Below are positions 43,953 to 52,633 of a DNA stretch of 64,000 bases, piece after piece. Origin of the DNA: Microbacterium sp. KUDC0406 (lineage in GTDB: Bacteria > Actinomycetota > Actinomycetes > Actinomycetales > Microbacteriaceae); contig NZ_CP091138.1 of assembly GCF_021582875.1 (NCBI RefSeq), positions 3,348,001 through 3,412,000 on the forward strand, in the 5' to 3' direction. Numbering within the stretch: position 1 is the first letter of the stretch; the number at the start of each line of letters is the position of its first letter. A program made the translations under genes and the position numbers. The notes under the pieces are model-generated. The model worked only from the letters and a program-made list of their open reading frames with translations, had not been told where the DNA came from and did not search any database.

Positions 43953-44948
43953 ATGAAGTATGGAAAGAAGTTCGCAGTCGCTGCGGTCGCCACGCTGGCC
44001 GTGCTGTCGCTGGCCGGCTGCTCGACCGGCAAGGGCGACACGCCCGCCGCCGACGGCGGCGACGGCGACACCAAGGACATGAGCATCGAGCTGGTCTCGA
44101 AGGGGTTCCAGCACCAGTTCTGGCAGGCCGTGAAGAAGGGCGCCGAGGAGCAGGGCAAGGAGCTGGGCGTGAAGATCCACTTCGACGGTCCCGGCTCCGA
44201 GACCGAGATCGAGAAGCAGCTGCAGATGCTGCAGTCGGCGATCGACGCCAAGCCGGATGCGATCGCCTACGCGGCGCTCGATCCTGAGGCGTGCATCCCG
44301 CTGATGGATTCCGCGGACTCCGCCGGCATCCCGGTCGCGTACTTCGACGCCCCCTGCAACAGCGAGGTCGGCAAGACCCTCGCCGCGACCGACAGCAAGG
44401 TCGCCGGCGCGCTGGCTGCCGAGCACATGGCCGAGCTGATCGGCGGCAAGGGCGACGTCGCCATCGTCGCGCACTCGCAGATCAACTCGACCGGTGTCGA
44501 GCGTCGTGACGGCTTCGTCGACAAGATCAAGGCCGACTACCCCGACATCAAGATCGTCGACATCCAGTACGGCGACGGCGACCACCTGAAATCCGCCGAC
44601 ATCACCAAGTCGATGCTGAACGCGCACCCCGACCTGAAGGGCATCTACGCCACCAACGAGGGATCCGCGGTCGGCGTCGCGAACGCGCTGTCCGAGCTCG
44701 GCAAGACCAGCAAGGACATCACGGCGATCGGCTTCGACTCCGGTGCGGCCCAGGTCGACGCGATCAAGTCCGGCGTCCTCGCCGGCGCGATCACGCAGGA
44801 CCCGATCGGCATCGGCAAGACCGTCGTGCAGGCCGCCTACGACCTGGCCAACGGCAAGTCGGTGGAGGAGTTCTACGACACCGGCTCCTACTGGTACGAC
44901 TCGACCAACCTCGATGACCCGAAGATCGCTGCGGTCCTCTACGAGTGA
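43953..44948 (+). CDS. CUT2 sugar-binding lipoprotein (RbsB type)
   Basis: This 331-residue lipoprotein has a signal peptide with lipobox LAGC (residues 21-24) and a periplasmic-binding-protein-4 fold (IEKQLQMLQSAIDAKPDAIAYAALDPEACIPLMDSA, GIPVAYFDAPCNS, GIYATNEGSAVGVANAL). The two Cys in the mature part are unusual for the family. It supplies the RbsAC-type importer. A perfect hairpin terminator follows at 44972-44993. Confidence 0.92.
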   Translation: MKYGKKFAVAAVATLAVLSLAGCSTGKGDTPAADGGDGDTKDMSIELVSKGFQHQFWQAVKKGAEEQGKELGVKIHFDGPGSETEIEKQLQMLQSAIDAKPDAIAYAALDPEACIPLMDSADSAGIPVAYFDAPCNSEVGKTLAATDSKVAGALAAEHMAELIGGKGDVAIVAHSQINSTGVERRDGFVDKIKADYPDIKIVDIQYGDGDHLKSADITKSMLNAHPDLKGIYATNEGSAVGVANALSELGKTSKDITAIGFDSGAAQVDAIKSGVLAGAITQDPIGIGKTVVQAAYDLANGKSVEEFYDTGSYWYDSTNLDDPKIAAVLYE

Positions 44949-44971
44949 CCTGATCCATCACGCACGAGAAA

Positions 44972-44993
44972 GGCTCCCACCGCGGTGGGAGCC
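44972..44993 (+). terminator. Rho-independent terminator after binding-protein gene
   Basis: GGCTCCCACCG and CGGTGGGAGCC form a perfect 22-bp palindrome, 23 bp after the stop. It is flanked by GAGAAA and TTCTC, which extend the stem. It lies between convergent genes and may act both ways. Confidence 0.85.
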
Positions 44994-45020
44994 TTCTCGT
45001 CTCTGCGGACGGCCGCGGAA

Positions 45021-45625
45021 TCAGGCCTCGGCCGTGCGGTAGCCGGCGTGGTCGGGGTTCGGCGCCAGCGCCCAGCCCTCGCCGTCGGCGACGACGAGGT
45101 TCCTCATGCCGCCGGCGTCGGAGATCACGCCGTAGTCCTGGCCGGCGTCGGCGGCGTAGCAGAACAGCGTCACGAACGGCTCGTCGCCGACGTTGACGCT
45201 GCGGTGGATCCAGTGCCCGGGCACGTTCACGGCCTTCCCCGGGGTCAGCTCGATGGCCGAGGACTGCCCGTCCAGCGTCTCCAGCAGCATGACGCCCCGG
45301 CCACTCAGGCAGTAGTACAGCTCGGCGCGGTCGGCGACGGCGTGGATGTGGCCGCGGGTCACCGCGAACTCGTCGCCGATCCGTCCGGGCAGCAGCGTGC
45401 TGGTGCCGGTGATGAGAGCGCCCGGACCCTCCTGGTAGCGATGGTCGTCGACCCAGTAGATCAGTTCGTCGGCGCCGTGCTCGGCGACGGATGCCTGCCA
45501 CGCGGCCTCGTCGCGGTAGACGCCGGCCATGTCGCCGAGGAACTTCTCGTAGCGACGACTGCGCCCTCGATCCCGCCCGTGGCGGAGATCTCGAGAAGAA
45601 CGGGGATGTCCGGCTGAATGCTCAC
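45021..45625 (-). pseudogene. Cupin-type glucose-6-phosphate isomerase-like protein, frameshifted
   Basis: The cupin core resembles archaeal-type phosphoglucose isomerase: ITGTSTLLPGRIGDEFAVTRGHIH, with metal ligands in the H-I-H...E pattern (GHIHAVADRAELYYCLSGRG), a later HWIHRSV histidine, and MRNLVVADGEGWALAPNP. The N-terminus from GTG 45625 (SIQPDIPVLLEISATGGIEGAV), after AGGAGGG, is in another frame. The two join (RRYEKFLGDMAGV) if a base is changed in number at 45551-45560. It probably isomerises an aldose or ketose phosphate in the adjacent kinase pathway. It is divergent from the FGGY kinase across a TGTAATTACA palindrome. Confidence 0.75.
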
Positions 45626-45645
45626 GAATGACCCTCCTGGTAACT

Positions 45646-45657
45646 TGTAATTACAGG
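45646..45657. promoter_or_regulatory. Operator TGTAATTACA between isomerase and kinase
   Basis: TGTAATTACA (45646-45655) is a perfect 10-bp palindrome, 21 bp before the isomerase GTG and 51 bp before the kinase start; with GG it matches the epimerase upstream site in 11 of 12 bases. It likely controls both divergent genes. Confidence 0.6.
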
Positions 45658-45707
45658 ATATACTCCGAAGCACTCCTCTCCCGCATCCCCGACGACAGGC
45701 ACCGACT

Positions 45708-47197
45708 GTGATCATCGCGCACGACCTCGGCACCACCGGCGACAAGGCCTCGCTGCACCACGACGACGGCCGGCTCGTGGCATCCGTCACGGTGCCGTAT
45801 CCCGCGCACTTCGCCGCCGGCGGCGTCGCCGAGCAGGACCCGCGCGACTGGTGGGGAGCCGTGGTGTCCGCGACCAGCGACCTCGTCTCCCGCACCGGCA
45901 CCGCGGCCGTCGACGTGCGGGGACTCGTCGTCAGCGGCCAGATGATGGGCGCCGTGATGCTCGACGCCGACGGCGAGCCCGCGCGCCCCGCCATCATCTG
46001 GGCCGACACCCGAGCCGCAGCGCAGACCCGCGAGCTCGAGCGGGCACTCGGGGCAGAGCGCGCCTACGAGGTGCTCGGCCACCGCCTGAATCCGACCTAC
46101 TCGGTGGAGAAGATCATGTGGGTCCGCGACAACGAGCCCGACGTGTGGGCGCGCGTGCGCCGCGTCTGCGTCGCGAAGGACTACATCGTGCTGCGGCTCA
46201 CCGGGCGGCTCGCCACCGACCGCTCGGATGCCTCCGGCATGAACGCGTTCGACCAGCGCACCGGCACCTGGTCCGAGGAGGTCCTCGCCGCCGCGCGGCT
46301 CGACCCGGCGCTGTTCCCCGAGATCCTGGAGTCCACCGCGACCGCCGGCACGCTGACGCAGGCCGCGGCCGAGTCCCTGGGCCTGCACGGCGATGTGCGC
46401 GTGGTGATGGGCGGCGGTGACGGTCCGATGGCCGCCGTCGGCTCCGGCGTCGTGGCGCCCGAGGACGGCGCCTACGTCTGCCTCGGCACGTCGTCGTGGA
46501 TCTCGTTCGCGGCGGATGCCCCGCTGCACGACCCCGGGATGCGCACCTTCACCTTCGACAACGTCGTCCCCGGTTCGTTCGTGCCGACCGCCACCATGCA
46601 GGCGGGCGGAGCGTCGGTGCAGTGGATCTCCGAGGTCCTCTCGCCTGATCCCTCTCGTCCCGCCACCGCCGCGCTCACCGCCGAGGCGGCCGACGGGCTC
46701 GACACCGAGGACCTCTACTTCCTGCCGTACCTGCTCGGCGAACGGTCACCGATGTGGGATCCGGATGCCCGCGGGCGTTCGTCGGCATCGGCCGCCACCA
46801 CACCCGCGCCCACCTGACGCGCGCGGTGCTCGAGGGTGTGGCGTTCAACCTGCTCACCTGCATCCGGGCGTTCCGCGAGTCCGGCGCCGTGATCGACCGC
46901 ATCGACGCTGTCGGCGGAGGTGCGCAGAGCGACGCCTGGCTCGGCATCCTCGCCGACGTCTGGGGCGTGCCGGTGCGTCGCCGCACCATCGTCGAGGAGG
47001 CGAACAGCCTGGGGGCCGCGGTCACCGCCGCCGTCGGGCTCGGGCTCGCCGACTTCTCCGCCGCCCGCGCGCTCAGCGAGGTCACGGCGGAGTTCACCCC
47101 GGATGCCGGGCGGCACGCCGCCTACACACAGCGCCATGAGCGCTTCACCGCCGCTTACACGGCCCTCGCGCCCTGGTTCGCAGGAGCACCGCGATGA
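45708..47197 (+). pseudogene. FGGY-family carbohydrate kinase, frameshifted as sequenced
   Basis: The N-part ([68 protein letters not shown]) and C-part (LTRAVLEGVAFNLLTCI, IDAVGGGAQSDAWLGILADVWG) form a xylulokinase-like protein of about 496 residues. One G is missing in the GGG run at 46773-46775; restoring it gives DPDARGAFVGIGRHHTRAHL. It starts at GTG 45708. It leads an operon with a 2-hydroxyacid dehydrogenase, a shikimate-dehydrogenase-like protein and a phosphotriesterase-like lactonase. The sugar is unknown. Confidence 0.8.
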
Positions 47198-47319
47198 CCG
47201 CCGCCCGGCGCACCTGCACGACGCGGGAACAGGTGCACGACCGATTCGGGCCTGTGCCCGTGTATCCGTTCCCCGGTCGTGCATCCGTGCCCGCGCCGCC
47301 TGCGGAAAGGACCCGCTGA
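47194..47319 (+). CDS. Small coupled ORF, 41 residues
   Basis: ATG 47194 overlaps the kinase stop (ATGA), and the TGA at 47317-47319 overlaps the next start (TGATG), so the frame is exactly coupled at both ends. The product (basic, with FGPVPVYPFPGR in the middle) matches nothing I know. It could be a real small protein, a translated spacer, or a fragment of a larger gene damaged by an indel. Confidence 0.4.
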   Translation: MTAARRTCTTREQVHDRFGPVPVYPFPGRASVPAPPAERTR

Positions 47320-48275
47320 TGGGCGTCATCCTCGTCACCAGCCGCTCGTTCTCGGACGGCGACCTCGACCTCGTGGCGCGTGCGGCGACCGCCGGGCACC
47401 GCATCATCCGCGGTCCCGCACACCACGACCTGGGTGAGCTGCGTGCGCTGCTGCACGGCGCGGACGCCTGGATCGCCGGCACCGGGCCGATCACCGACGA
47501 GCATCTCGCTGCCGCGCCGGAGCTGAGGATCGTCGCCCGCTACGGCGTCGGGACCGAGGCGGTCGACCTCGCCGCAGCCGCTGCGCGCCGCATCCTCGTG
47601 ACCAACACCCCCGGCGCCAATGCGGATGCGGTCGCCGACCACGCGGTAGGGCTCATGCTCGCCGCACTCCGGCACACCTCCGACGGGGACCGCCGCGTGC
47701 GCGACGGCGACTGGGGTGTTCGCCGCGGTCGCGAACTCGGCGCCGCCACCGTCGGGATCGTCGGCTTCGGCCGCATCGGCCAGGGGGTCGCGAAGCGACT
47801 GAGCGGATTCGGGCCGCGCATCCTGGCATCCGACCCGTTCCTGCCGGAGGATGCGGTCCGCGCCGCGGGCGCGGTGCCGATCGAGCTGGACGACCTGTTC
47901 CGCTCGGCCGACGTGATCACGCTGCACGCCCCCGGCGGCCGGCGTCTCGTCGACGCGGAGCGGCTCGCCGGCATCCGACCCGGCACGGTGCTGGTGAACA
48001 CCGCCCGCCCCGACCTCGTCGACGAGCTCGAGATCGCTCGCGCCCTGCGCGACCGCGTCCTCGCCGGCTACGCCGCCGACACCCTCGACGGCGACACCGC
48101 GGCGAGCGCGAGCCCTCTGCTCGCCGTCGACCTCGAAGACCGGGTGATCGTCACCCCGCACCTCGGGGCCCAGACCACTCAGGCCGTCGACAACATGGGC
48201 CGGATGTCGCTCGATGACGTCATCGCCGTGCTGCGCGGCGACGACCCCGCCCACCCTGTGAGGAGCAACGCATGA
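47319..48275 (+). CDS. D-2-hydroxyacid dehydrogenase (SerA-like)
   Basis: This 318-residue protein belongs to the phosphoglycerate/2-hydroxyacid dehydrogenase family: RIVARYGVGTEAVDLAAA, the Rossmann motif VGIVGFGRIGQGVAKRL, the Arg position as NTARPDLVDELEIARAL, and His in VTPHLGAQT. It oxidises or reduces a 2-hydroxyacid with NAD(P). ACT or serine-feedback domains are absent, so it is not a housekeeping SerA. It is coupled to the upstream small ORF (TGATG) and overlaps the next gene (ATGA). Confidence 0.88.
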   Translation: MGVILVTSRSFSDGDLDLVARAATAGHRIIRGPAHHDLGELRALLHGADAWIAGTGPITDEHLAAAPELRIVARYGVGTEAVDLAAAAARRILVTNTPGANADAVADHAVGLMLAALRHTSDGDRRVRDGDWGVRRGRELGAATVGIVGFGRIGQGVAKRLSGFGPRILASDPFLPEDAVRAAGAVPIELDDLFRSADVITLHAPGGRRLVDAERLAGIRPGTVLVNTARPDLVDELEIARALRDRVLAGYAADTLDGDTAASASPLLAVDLEDRVIVTPHLGAQTTQAVDNMGRMSLDDVIAVLRGDDPAHPVRSNA

Positions 48276-49196
48276 CCACCACCGACAACTACATGGGCTT
48301 CGTCGGCGTCACCACCGGCTCCTCGTCGATCATGAAGGTGTTCCCGCTCTGGGCCGACATCCTCGGCCTGCCGACGCGCACGCTGATCGGCCACGACCTG
48401 CCCATGGACGCCGAGCCCGTGCAGTACCGCGCGATGGTCGAGCAGATCCGCGACGACCCGCACCACCGCGGTGCGCTGGTCACCACGCACAAGATGAACG
48501 TCTACGCCGTCGGCATCCGATCTGTTCGACGACCTCGACCCGTTCGCGGTGTCCTGCGCCGAGATCTCGTCGATCGCCAAACAGGGCGACCGCCTGATCG
48601 GCCGTGCGAAGGACCCGATCACCGTCGACCTGGCGCTGAACGACTTCCTGCCCGCCGACCACTTCATGCGCACCGGAGCGCAGGTCGTCATCCTCGGCGC
48701 GGGCGGCTCGGGCACCGCGCTGAGCTGGACGCTCGCCGAGCGCGCCGACGCGCCCTCTAAGGTGATCGTCACCGCGCGCAGCCAGGACAAGCTCGACCAC
48801 CTGCGCGAGGTGCACCGCCAGCACGGCACGCCGGAGGGGCTCATCGAGTACGTGGTCACCCCGTCGCCGGAGGGCGCGGACGCGATCGTCGCCGCGGCCC
48901 CGGCGGGCTCGGTGATCGCCAACGCCACCGGTCTGGGCAAGGATCGCCCCGGTTCGCCGCTCACGGACGCCGTCGCGTTCCCCGAGCGGGCGTACGTGTG
49001 GGAGTTCAACTACCGCGGGTCGCTGGAGTTCCTGCATCAGGCCCGCGCACAGGAGAAGGAGCGGGCCCTGCACGTCATCGACGGCTGGCGCTACTTCATC
49101 CACGGCTGGTCGCAGGTGGTCGCCGATGTGTTCGAGCTCGAGCTGACGCCCGAGATCGTGGAGCAGCTCGCGGATGCTGCGGAGAGCGTGCGCTGA
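48272..49196 (+). pseudogene. Shikimate/quinate dehydrogenase-like protein, frameshifted
   Basis: The protein has an AroE-type fold: N-terminal substrate domain with GALVTTHKMNVYA (catalytic Lys), then VVILGAGGSGTALSWTLAER for NAD(P) and VIANATGLGKDRPGSPLTD. The frame breaks at 48506-48520 in GCCGTCGGCATCCGA; removing a base gives ASDLFDDLDPFAVSCAEIS and about 307 residues. The substrate domain diverges from true shikimate dehydrogenases, so it probably acts on a sugar-derived acid. It is coupled to genes on both sides (ATGA, TGATG). Confidence 0.75.
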
Positions 49197-50152
49197 TGGC
49201 CATCGTCCGCACTGTCCTCGGTGACGTCGATCCGCAGTCGCTGGGCCGTGTGAACTACCACGAGCACCTGTTCCAGATCTCGCCGCTGCTCGAGGGCGAC
49301 GAGCTCGACGACGAGGCGGCCTCGGGTGCCGAGGCCGCACACCTGAAGGCGAGCGGATTCGAGGCGATGGTGGATGCCACGCCGTTCGGCCTCGGCCGCG
49401 ACCCCGAGGCGGTGGCGCGGATCAGTGCTTCGACAGGCCTCGCTGTCGTGGCGACGACGGGGCGGCACCGCGAGGCGCACTACGCCGCGGATCATCCGAC
49501 CCGCAGGTGGGACGCGGAGCGGCTCGCGGACCTGTTCGTCTCGGACATCGTCGAGGGGATGCTGGTCAGTGACGACGATCCGCTGAGCACCCGCGCAGCC
49601 GCGCCGGACGGCACCCCGGTGCGCGCCGGCATGCTCAAGGGCGGCGTCGACTACTGGCGCATCAGTGACTTCGAGCACACCACGCTCGTCGCGCTCGCTG
49701 CCGCGCACCGGATCGCCGGTGCGCCGATCATGGTGCACCTGGAGTTCTGCACCGCCGCGCACGAGGTGCTCGATCTGCTGAACGCCGAGGGCGTGGCATC
49801 CGACCGCGTCGTGCTGGCACACGCCGATCGCGACCCGGATGCCGGGCTGCACGCTGCGCTCGCCGAACGCGGCGCCTACCTCGGGTACGACGGCTTCGCC
49901 CGCCCCCGCACCCGCTCGGACGCCGAGCTGCTGGCGCTCACGGCCGAGGCCGTGCGCCGCGGCGCCGGCGACCGCATCGTGCTCGGCGGCGACGTCGCCC
50001 GCCGCACCCGGTACATCGCCTACGGCGGGATGCCCGGACTCGCCTACCTCGGCGACCGGTACCTGCCGCGCCTGCGTGCCGAGATCGGCGACGAGGCCGT
50101 CGACCGGATGCTGATCGACAACCCGGCCCGCCTGCTGTCGCTGTCGGCCTAG
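49196..50152 (+). CDS. Phosphotriesterase-family lactonase
   Basis: This 318-residue amidohydrolase of the PTE/PHP family has ligand motif NYHEHLF (HxH), the carboxylated-lysine position in GMLKGGVDYW, His in PIMVHLEFC and VLAHADRDPD, and the final Asp in VLGGDVARRT. Related enzymes hydrolyse sugar lactones or organophosphates. As the last gene after a kinase and two dehydrogenases, lactone hydrolysis is the likely role. The start ATG 49196 overlaps the upstream TGA. Confidence 0.85.
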   Translation: MAIVRTVLGDVDPQSLGRVNYHEHLFQISPLLEGDELDDEAASGAEAAHLKASGFEAMVDATPFGLGRDPEAVARISASTGLAVVATTGRHREAHYAADHPTRRWDAERLADLFVSDIVEGMLVSDDDPLSTRAAAPDGTPVRAGMLKGGVDYWRISDFEHTTLVALAAAHRIAGAPIMVHLEFCTAAHEVLDLLNAEGVASDRVVLAHADRDPDAGLHAALAERGAYLGYDGFARPRTRSDAELLALTAEAVRRGAGDRIVLGGDVARRTRYIAYGGMPGLAYLGDRYLPRLRAEIGDEAVDRMLIDNPARLLSLSA

Positions 50153-50627
50153 CCGAGGGCGCGCTGCAGGTGCGCGCTGCTCATGTCGCGGCGCGTCATG
50201 CTCCGGCGGCCGGAGAGCGGGATGACCTTCGTCCCGATCGGCGCCTGCCGGGACCCTGCCGCCCCCAGACCCAGGCGAGCTGCAGCACGGACGCGCCGAA
50301 GAGCAGCACACCGAGCGGCACGTGCAGAGCTGTCAGATGCAGCAGCCCCAGCGCCACCTGCGCCGAGACGCCGACGAAGAACGCCGCGGCGGACAGTGCG
50401 GATCCGCCCGTGCCGCCGCCGGGGTGCCAGGCGAGCAAAGCGATCAGGACATGCAGGACGGCGACGATGAACAGCGAGTACGCGGTCGCGCTGTGCAGCA
50501 CGTGCGAGCGGGTCGTCAGCAGCACGCCCGCCGAGATCGCGGCCGCGAACGCGACCACGGCCTGCGCGGTGATCACCGCGCGCAGCGCGATGCGCCACGT
50601 GCGGAAGGGGACGGCAGATGCGGACAT
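50149..50627 (-). CDS. Small integral membrane protein, probable 3' frameshift
   Basis: There are four predicted helices (ALRAVITAQAVVAFAAAISAGVLL; SATAYSLFIVAVLHVLIALLAW; ALSAAAFFVGVSAQVALGLLHL; VPLGVLLFGASVLQLAWVW). The start ATG 50627 follows AGGAGG. As read, the frame ends at 50196 with an R/S-rich tail; adding one base in CCCCC at 50262-50266 gives a more natural ending to a stop at 50149, abutting the convergent lactonase stop. The family is not recognised; the role is unknown. Confidence 0.6.
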
Positions 50628-50728
50628 GAGTACCTCCTGGCTCGGTCGCGCTGCGCGCGACATCCTCGTGGGGGTGTCGGAGCGGGCCGGGGAGTGTGAC
50701 GGCCTTCGCGACCCGGTAGCGTCGAGCC

Positions 50729-51696
50729 GTGGCATCCCCTTCCTCCGTCGCGAGCCGGCGCACCGCGCTCGGCCTGATCATCGCCGTCGGCGCCGCGTTC
50801 TCGTTCGGGATGTCCGGTGCCTGGGCCCGCGGACTCATCGACGCGGGCTGGACTCCGGGTGCCGCGGTCACCGTGCGGGTCTGGGTGGGCGCGATCGCCC
50901 TGCTCATCCCCACGCTCCTCGCCCTGCGCGGACGCTGGGGGCGGTGCGCCGCAACGCGGGCATGATCCTCGCCTACGGCCTGCTCGCGGTCACCGCCACG
51001 CAGCTGTTCTACTTCCAGGCGGTGGCGGTGATGGATGTCGGCATCGCCCTGCTCATCGAGTACACCGCGCCGGTGGCCGTGGTGCTCTGGCTCTGGATCC
51101 GCCGCGGCGAGCGACCCTCCGCGCGCAGCATCCTCGGCGCGGTGATCGCGTTCGTGGGTCTGGTGCTCATGCTCGACATCGTCACCGGTGCGCGGCTCGA
51201 CCTGGGCGGCATCCTCTGGGCGCTCGGCGCCATGGTGGGCGCCGCCGCGTACTTCCTGCTCTCCGCCCGCAGCGACACGGGAGTCCCGCCGATCGCCCTC
51301 GCCGGGCTGGGCCTGCTGATCGGCGCCGTCGGGCTCACGTTCGCGGGCCTGATCGGAGTGCTGCCGATGGCCTGGACCACCGACGACATCGCCTACCGAT
51401 TCGGCACCGTGCCCTGGTTCGTGCCAGTGCTCGCGATCGGTCTCGTCGCCGCCGCGCTCGCGTACGTGCTCGGCATCGTCTCGACCCGGATGCTGGGATC
51501 GCGGCTGGCCTCGTTCGTCGCGCTCGCCGAAGTGGTGGCCGCGATGCTCTTCGGCTGGCTGCTGCTGGGTCAGCTGCCCGACGTGCTGCAGGCGATCGGG
51601 GCCGCGCTGGTGCTGGGCGGCGTCGTGATGGTGAAGCTCGGCGAACCGCAGACACCGGAGCTGGTGGAGCCGCTGCCGGAGCAGGTGGACGAGTAG
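50729..51696 (+). pseudogene. EamA/DMT-family exporter, frameshifted as sequenced
   Basis: This is a ten-helix drug/metabolite transporter with two EamA repeats (LGLIIAVGAAFSFGMSGAWA... and GILWALGAMVGAAAYFLLSA...). Frames change in GGGGG at 50937-50941; one more G gives RWGAVRRNAGMILAYGLL and a product of about 322 residues. It starts at GTG 50729. Such proteins export amino acids or metabolites; the substrate is unknown. It is convergent with the toxin-antitoxin pair. Confidence 0.8.
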
Positions 51697-51699
51697 CCG

Positions 51700-52077
51700 T
51701 CAGCGCAGCAGGGCGTCGCGCAGCGCGGTGATCGCCTCGAGATCACGGGGAATGCCGTCGATCAGTGCGGCCCAGATGATCTCCCAGTCGATGCTGTCCC
51801 CGTAGATGTGACCGACCTTGTCACGGGTGCGCATGAGCGCTCGCCAGTTCACCTCGGGATGTGCCTGGCGGAACGCATCGGGAAGGTCCTTCGCGGCATT
51901 TCCCGCCTGGATGAGTGCGGCGTAGGCCGCGTAGCGGTTGACGAAGTCGGGTCCGAAGAACGCCACCTCCCCGCGTCCGGCGATGTCGATGCACTCGCTC
52001 AGGTGGGACCGGATCGATGCAAGGTTCTGCGGAACCCGTGCGGCTCGCTCGGCCTCCTGTTCCTGACGTGCCGGCAT
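51700..52077 (-). CDS. HepT-like HEPN toxin
   Basis: This 125-residue helical protein is of the HepT/DUF86 HEPN family, with the RNase motif R-x4-H-x-Y in MRTRDKVGHIYGDS. HEPN toxins cleave RNA, or are silenced by nucleotidyl transfer from their MNT partner onto the motif Tyr. Its start overlaps the stop of the upstream MNT gene by one base (52077), the standard order for MntA/HepT pairs. Confidence 0.88.
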   Translation of the reverse strand: MPARQEQEAERAARVPQNLASIRSHLSECIDIAGRGEVAFFGPDFVNRYAAYAALIQAGNAAKDLPDAFRQAHPEVNWRALMRTRDKVGHIYGDSIDWEIIWAALIDGIPRDLEAITALRDALLR

Positions 52078-52532
52078 CAGGCGACTCTCTGCGGCATCGG
52101 CAGATCGATCGCGGAGCCCGTCATCTCATCGGTCGCGGTGCGAGCCGAGACCACTTCGACCTCCACGTCGAGCAGCGCCGCGAGCTCATCCTCCATCGCC
52201 GAGACCGCGTAGAACGATGTGCGCGGAGCGAGATCGACGAGCAGGTCCAGGTCGGACTCCGGGGTGTCGCGTCCTTTCGCGGCGGACCCGAACACCCGCA
52301 CGCGCACTGCACCGTATCGCGCGGCGATCTCGGTCACCTCGGCCTCCCGGCCGGCGAGCGCTTGACTCGGTCGCGGGCGCATGGCGCGCTCGAGTCGCTC
52401 CCGCAGCTCCGGCGAGGGCGTCTTCGCCCCCGACTCGTAGGCGGCGATGTTCGGGCGTGCAGTGCCGACGCGCTGGGCGAGTTCTGCCTGTGTCAGGCCG
52501 GCGGCGAGGCGCATCGCCCGAAGATCACGCAT
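52077..52532 (-). CDS. HTH-MNT nucleotidyltransferase antitoxin
   Basis: This 151-residue protein joins an Xre helix-turn-helix (residues 1-45: MRLAAGLTQAELAQRVGTARPNIAAYESG) to a minimal nucleotidyltransferase domain with GSAAKGRDTPESDLDLLVDL, whose two Asp bind Mg. Plain MntA antitoxins lack the HTH, so this one can also repress its own promoter. GTATA-N4-TATAC sits at its start codon (52533-52546). It is coupled to the HepT toxin. Confidence 0.88.
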   Translation of the reverse strand: MRDLRAMRLAAGLTQAELAQRVGTARPNIAAYESGAKTPSPELRERLERAMRPRPSQALAGREAEVTEIAARYGAVRVRVFGSAAKGRDTPESDLDLLVDLAPRTSFYAVSAMEDELAALLDVEVEVVSARTATDEMTGSAIDLPMPQRVA

Positions 52533-52546
52533 GTATATCAGTATAC
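52533..52546. promoter_or_regulatory. Likely autoregulatory operator of the toxin-antitoxin pair
   Basis: GTATA (52533-52537) and TATAC (52542-52546) are perfect inverted arms 4 bp apart, adjacent to the antitoxin ATG at 52532. TGTATAC recurs at 52566-52572. Binding by the antitoxin's HTH is inferred. Confidence 0.55.
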
Positions 52547-52617
52547 CTCGCTGAGTTTCGCGCTCTGTATACGCTCTTGAGCTCTGCTGGTCGGTCTCGG
52601 GTGCAGACCACCCTTTA

Positions 52618-52625
52618 TGTATACA
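52618..52625. promoter_or_regulatory. Candidate GntR operator before the prp genes
   Basis: TGTATACA is a perfect 8-bp palindrome 8 bp before the GntR start and may overlap the -10 region (TATACAAT). Its form fits GntR/FCD-type sites (TnGTATACnA). It could instead be a further copy of the toxin-antitoxin site on the other strand. Confidence 0.4.
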
Positions 52626-52633
52626 ATGAGGTC

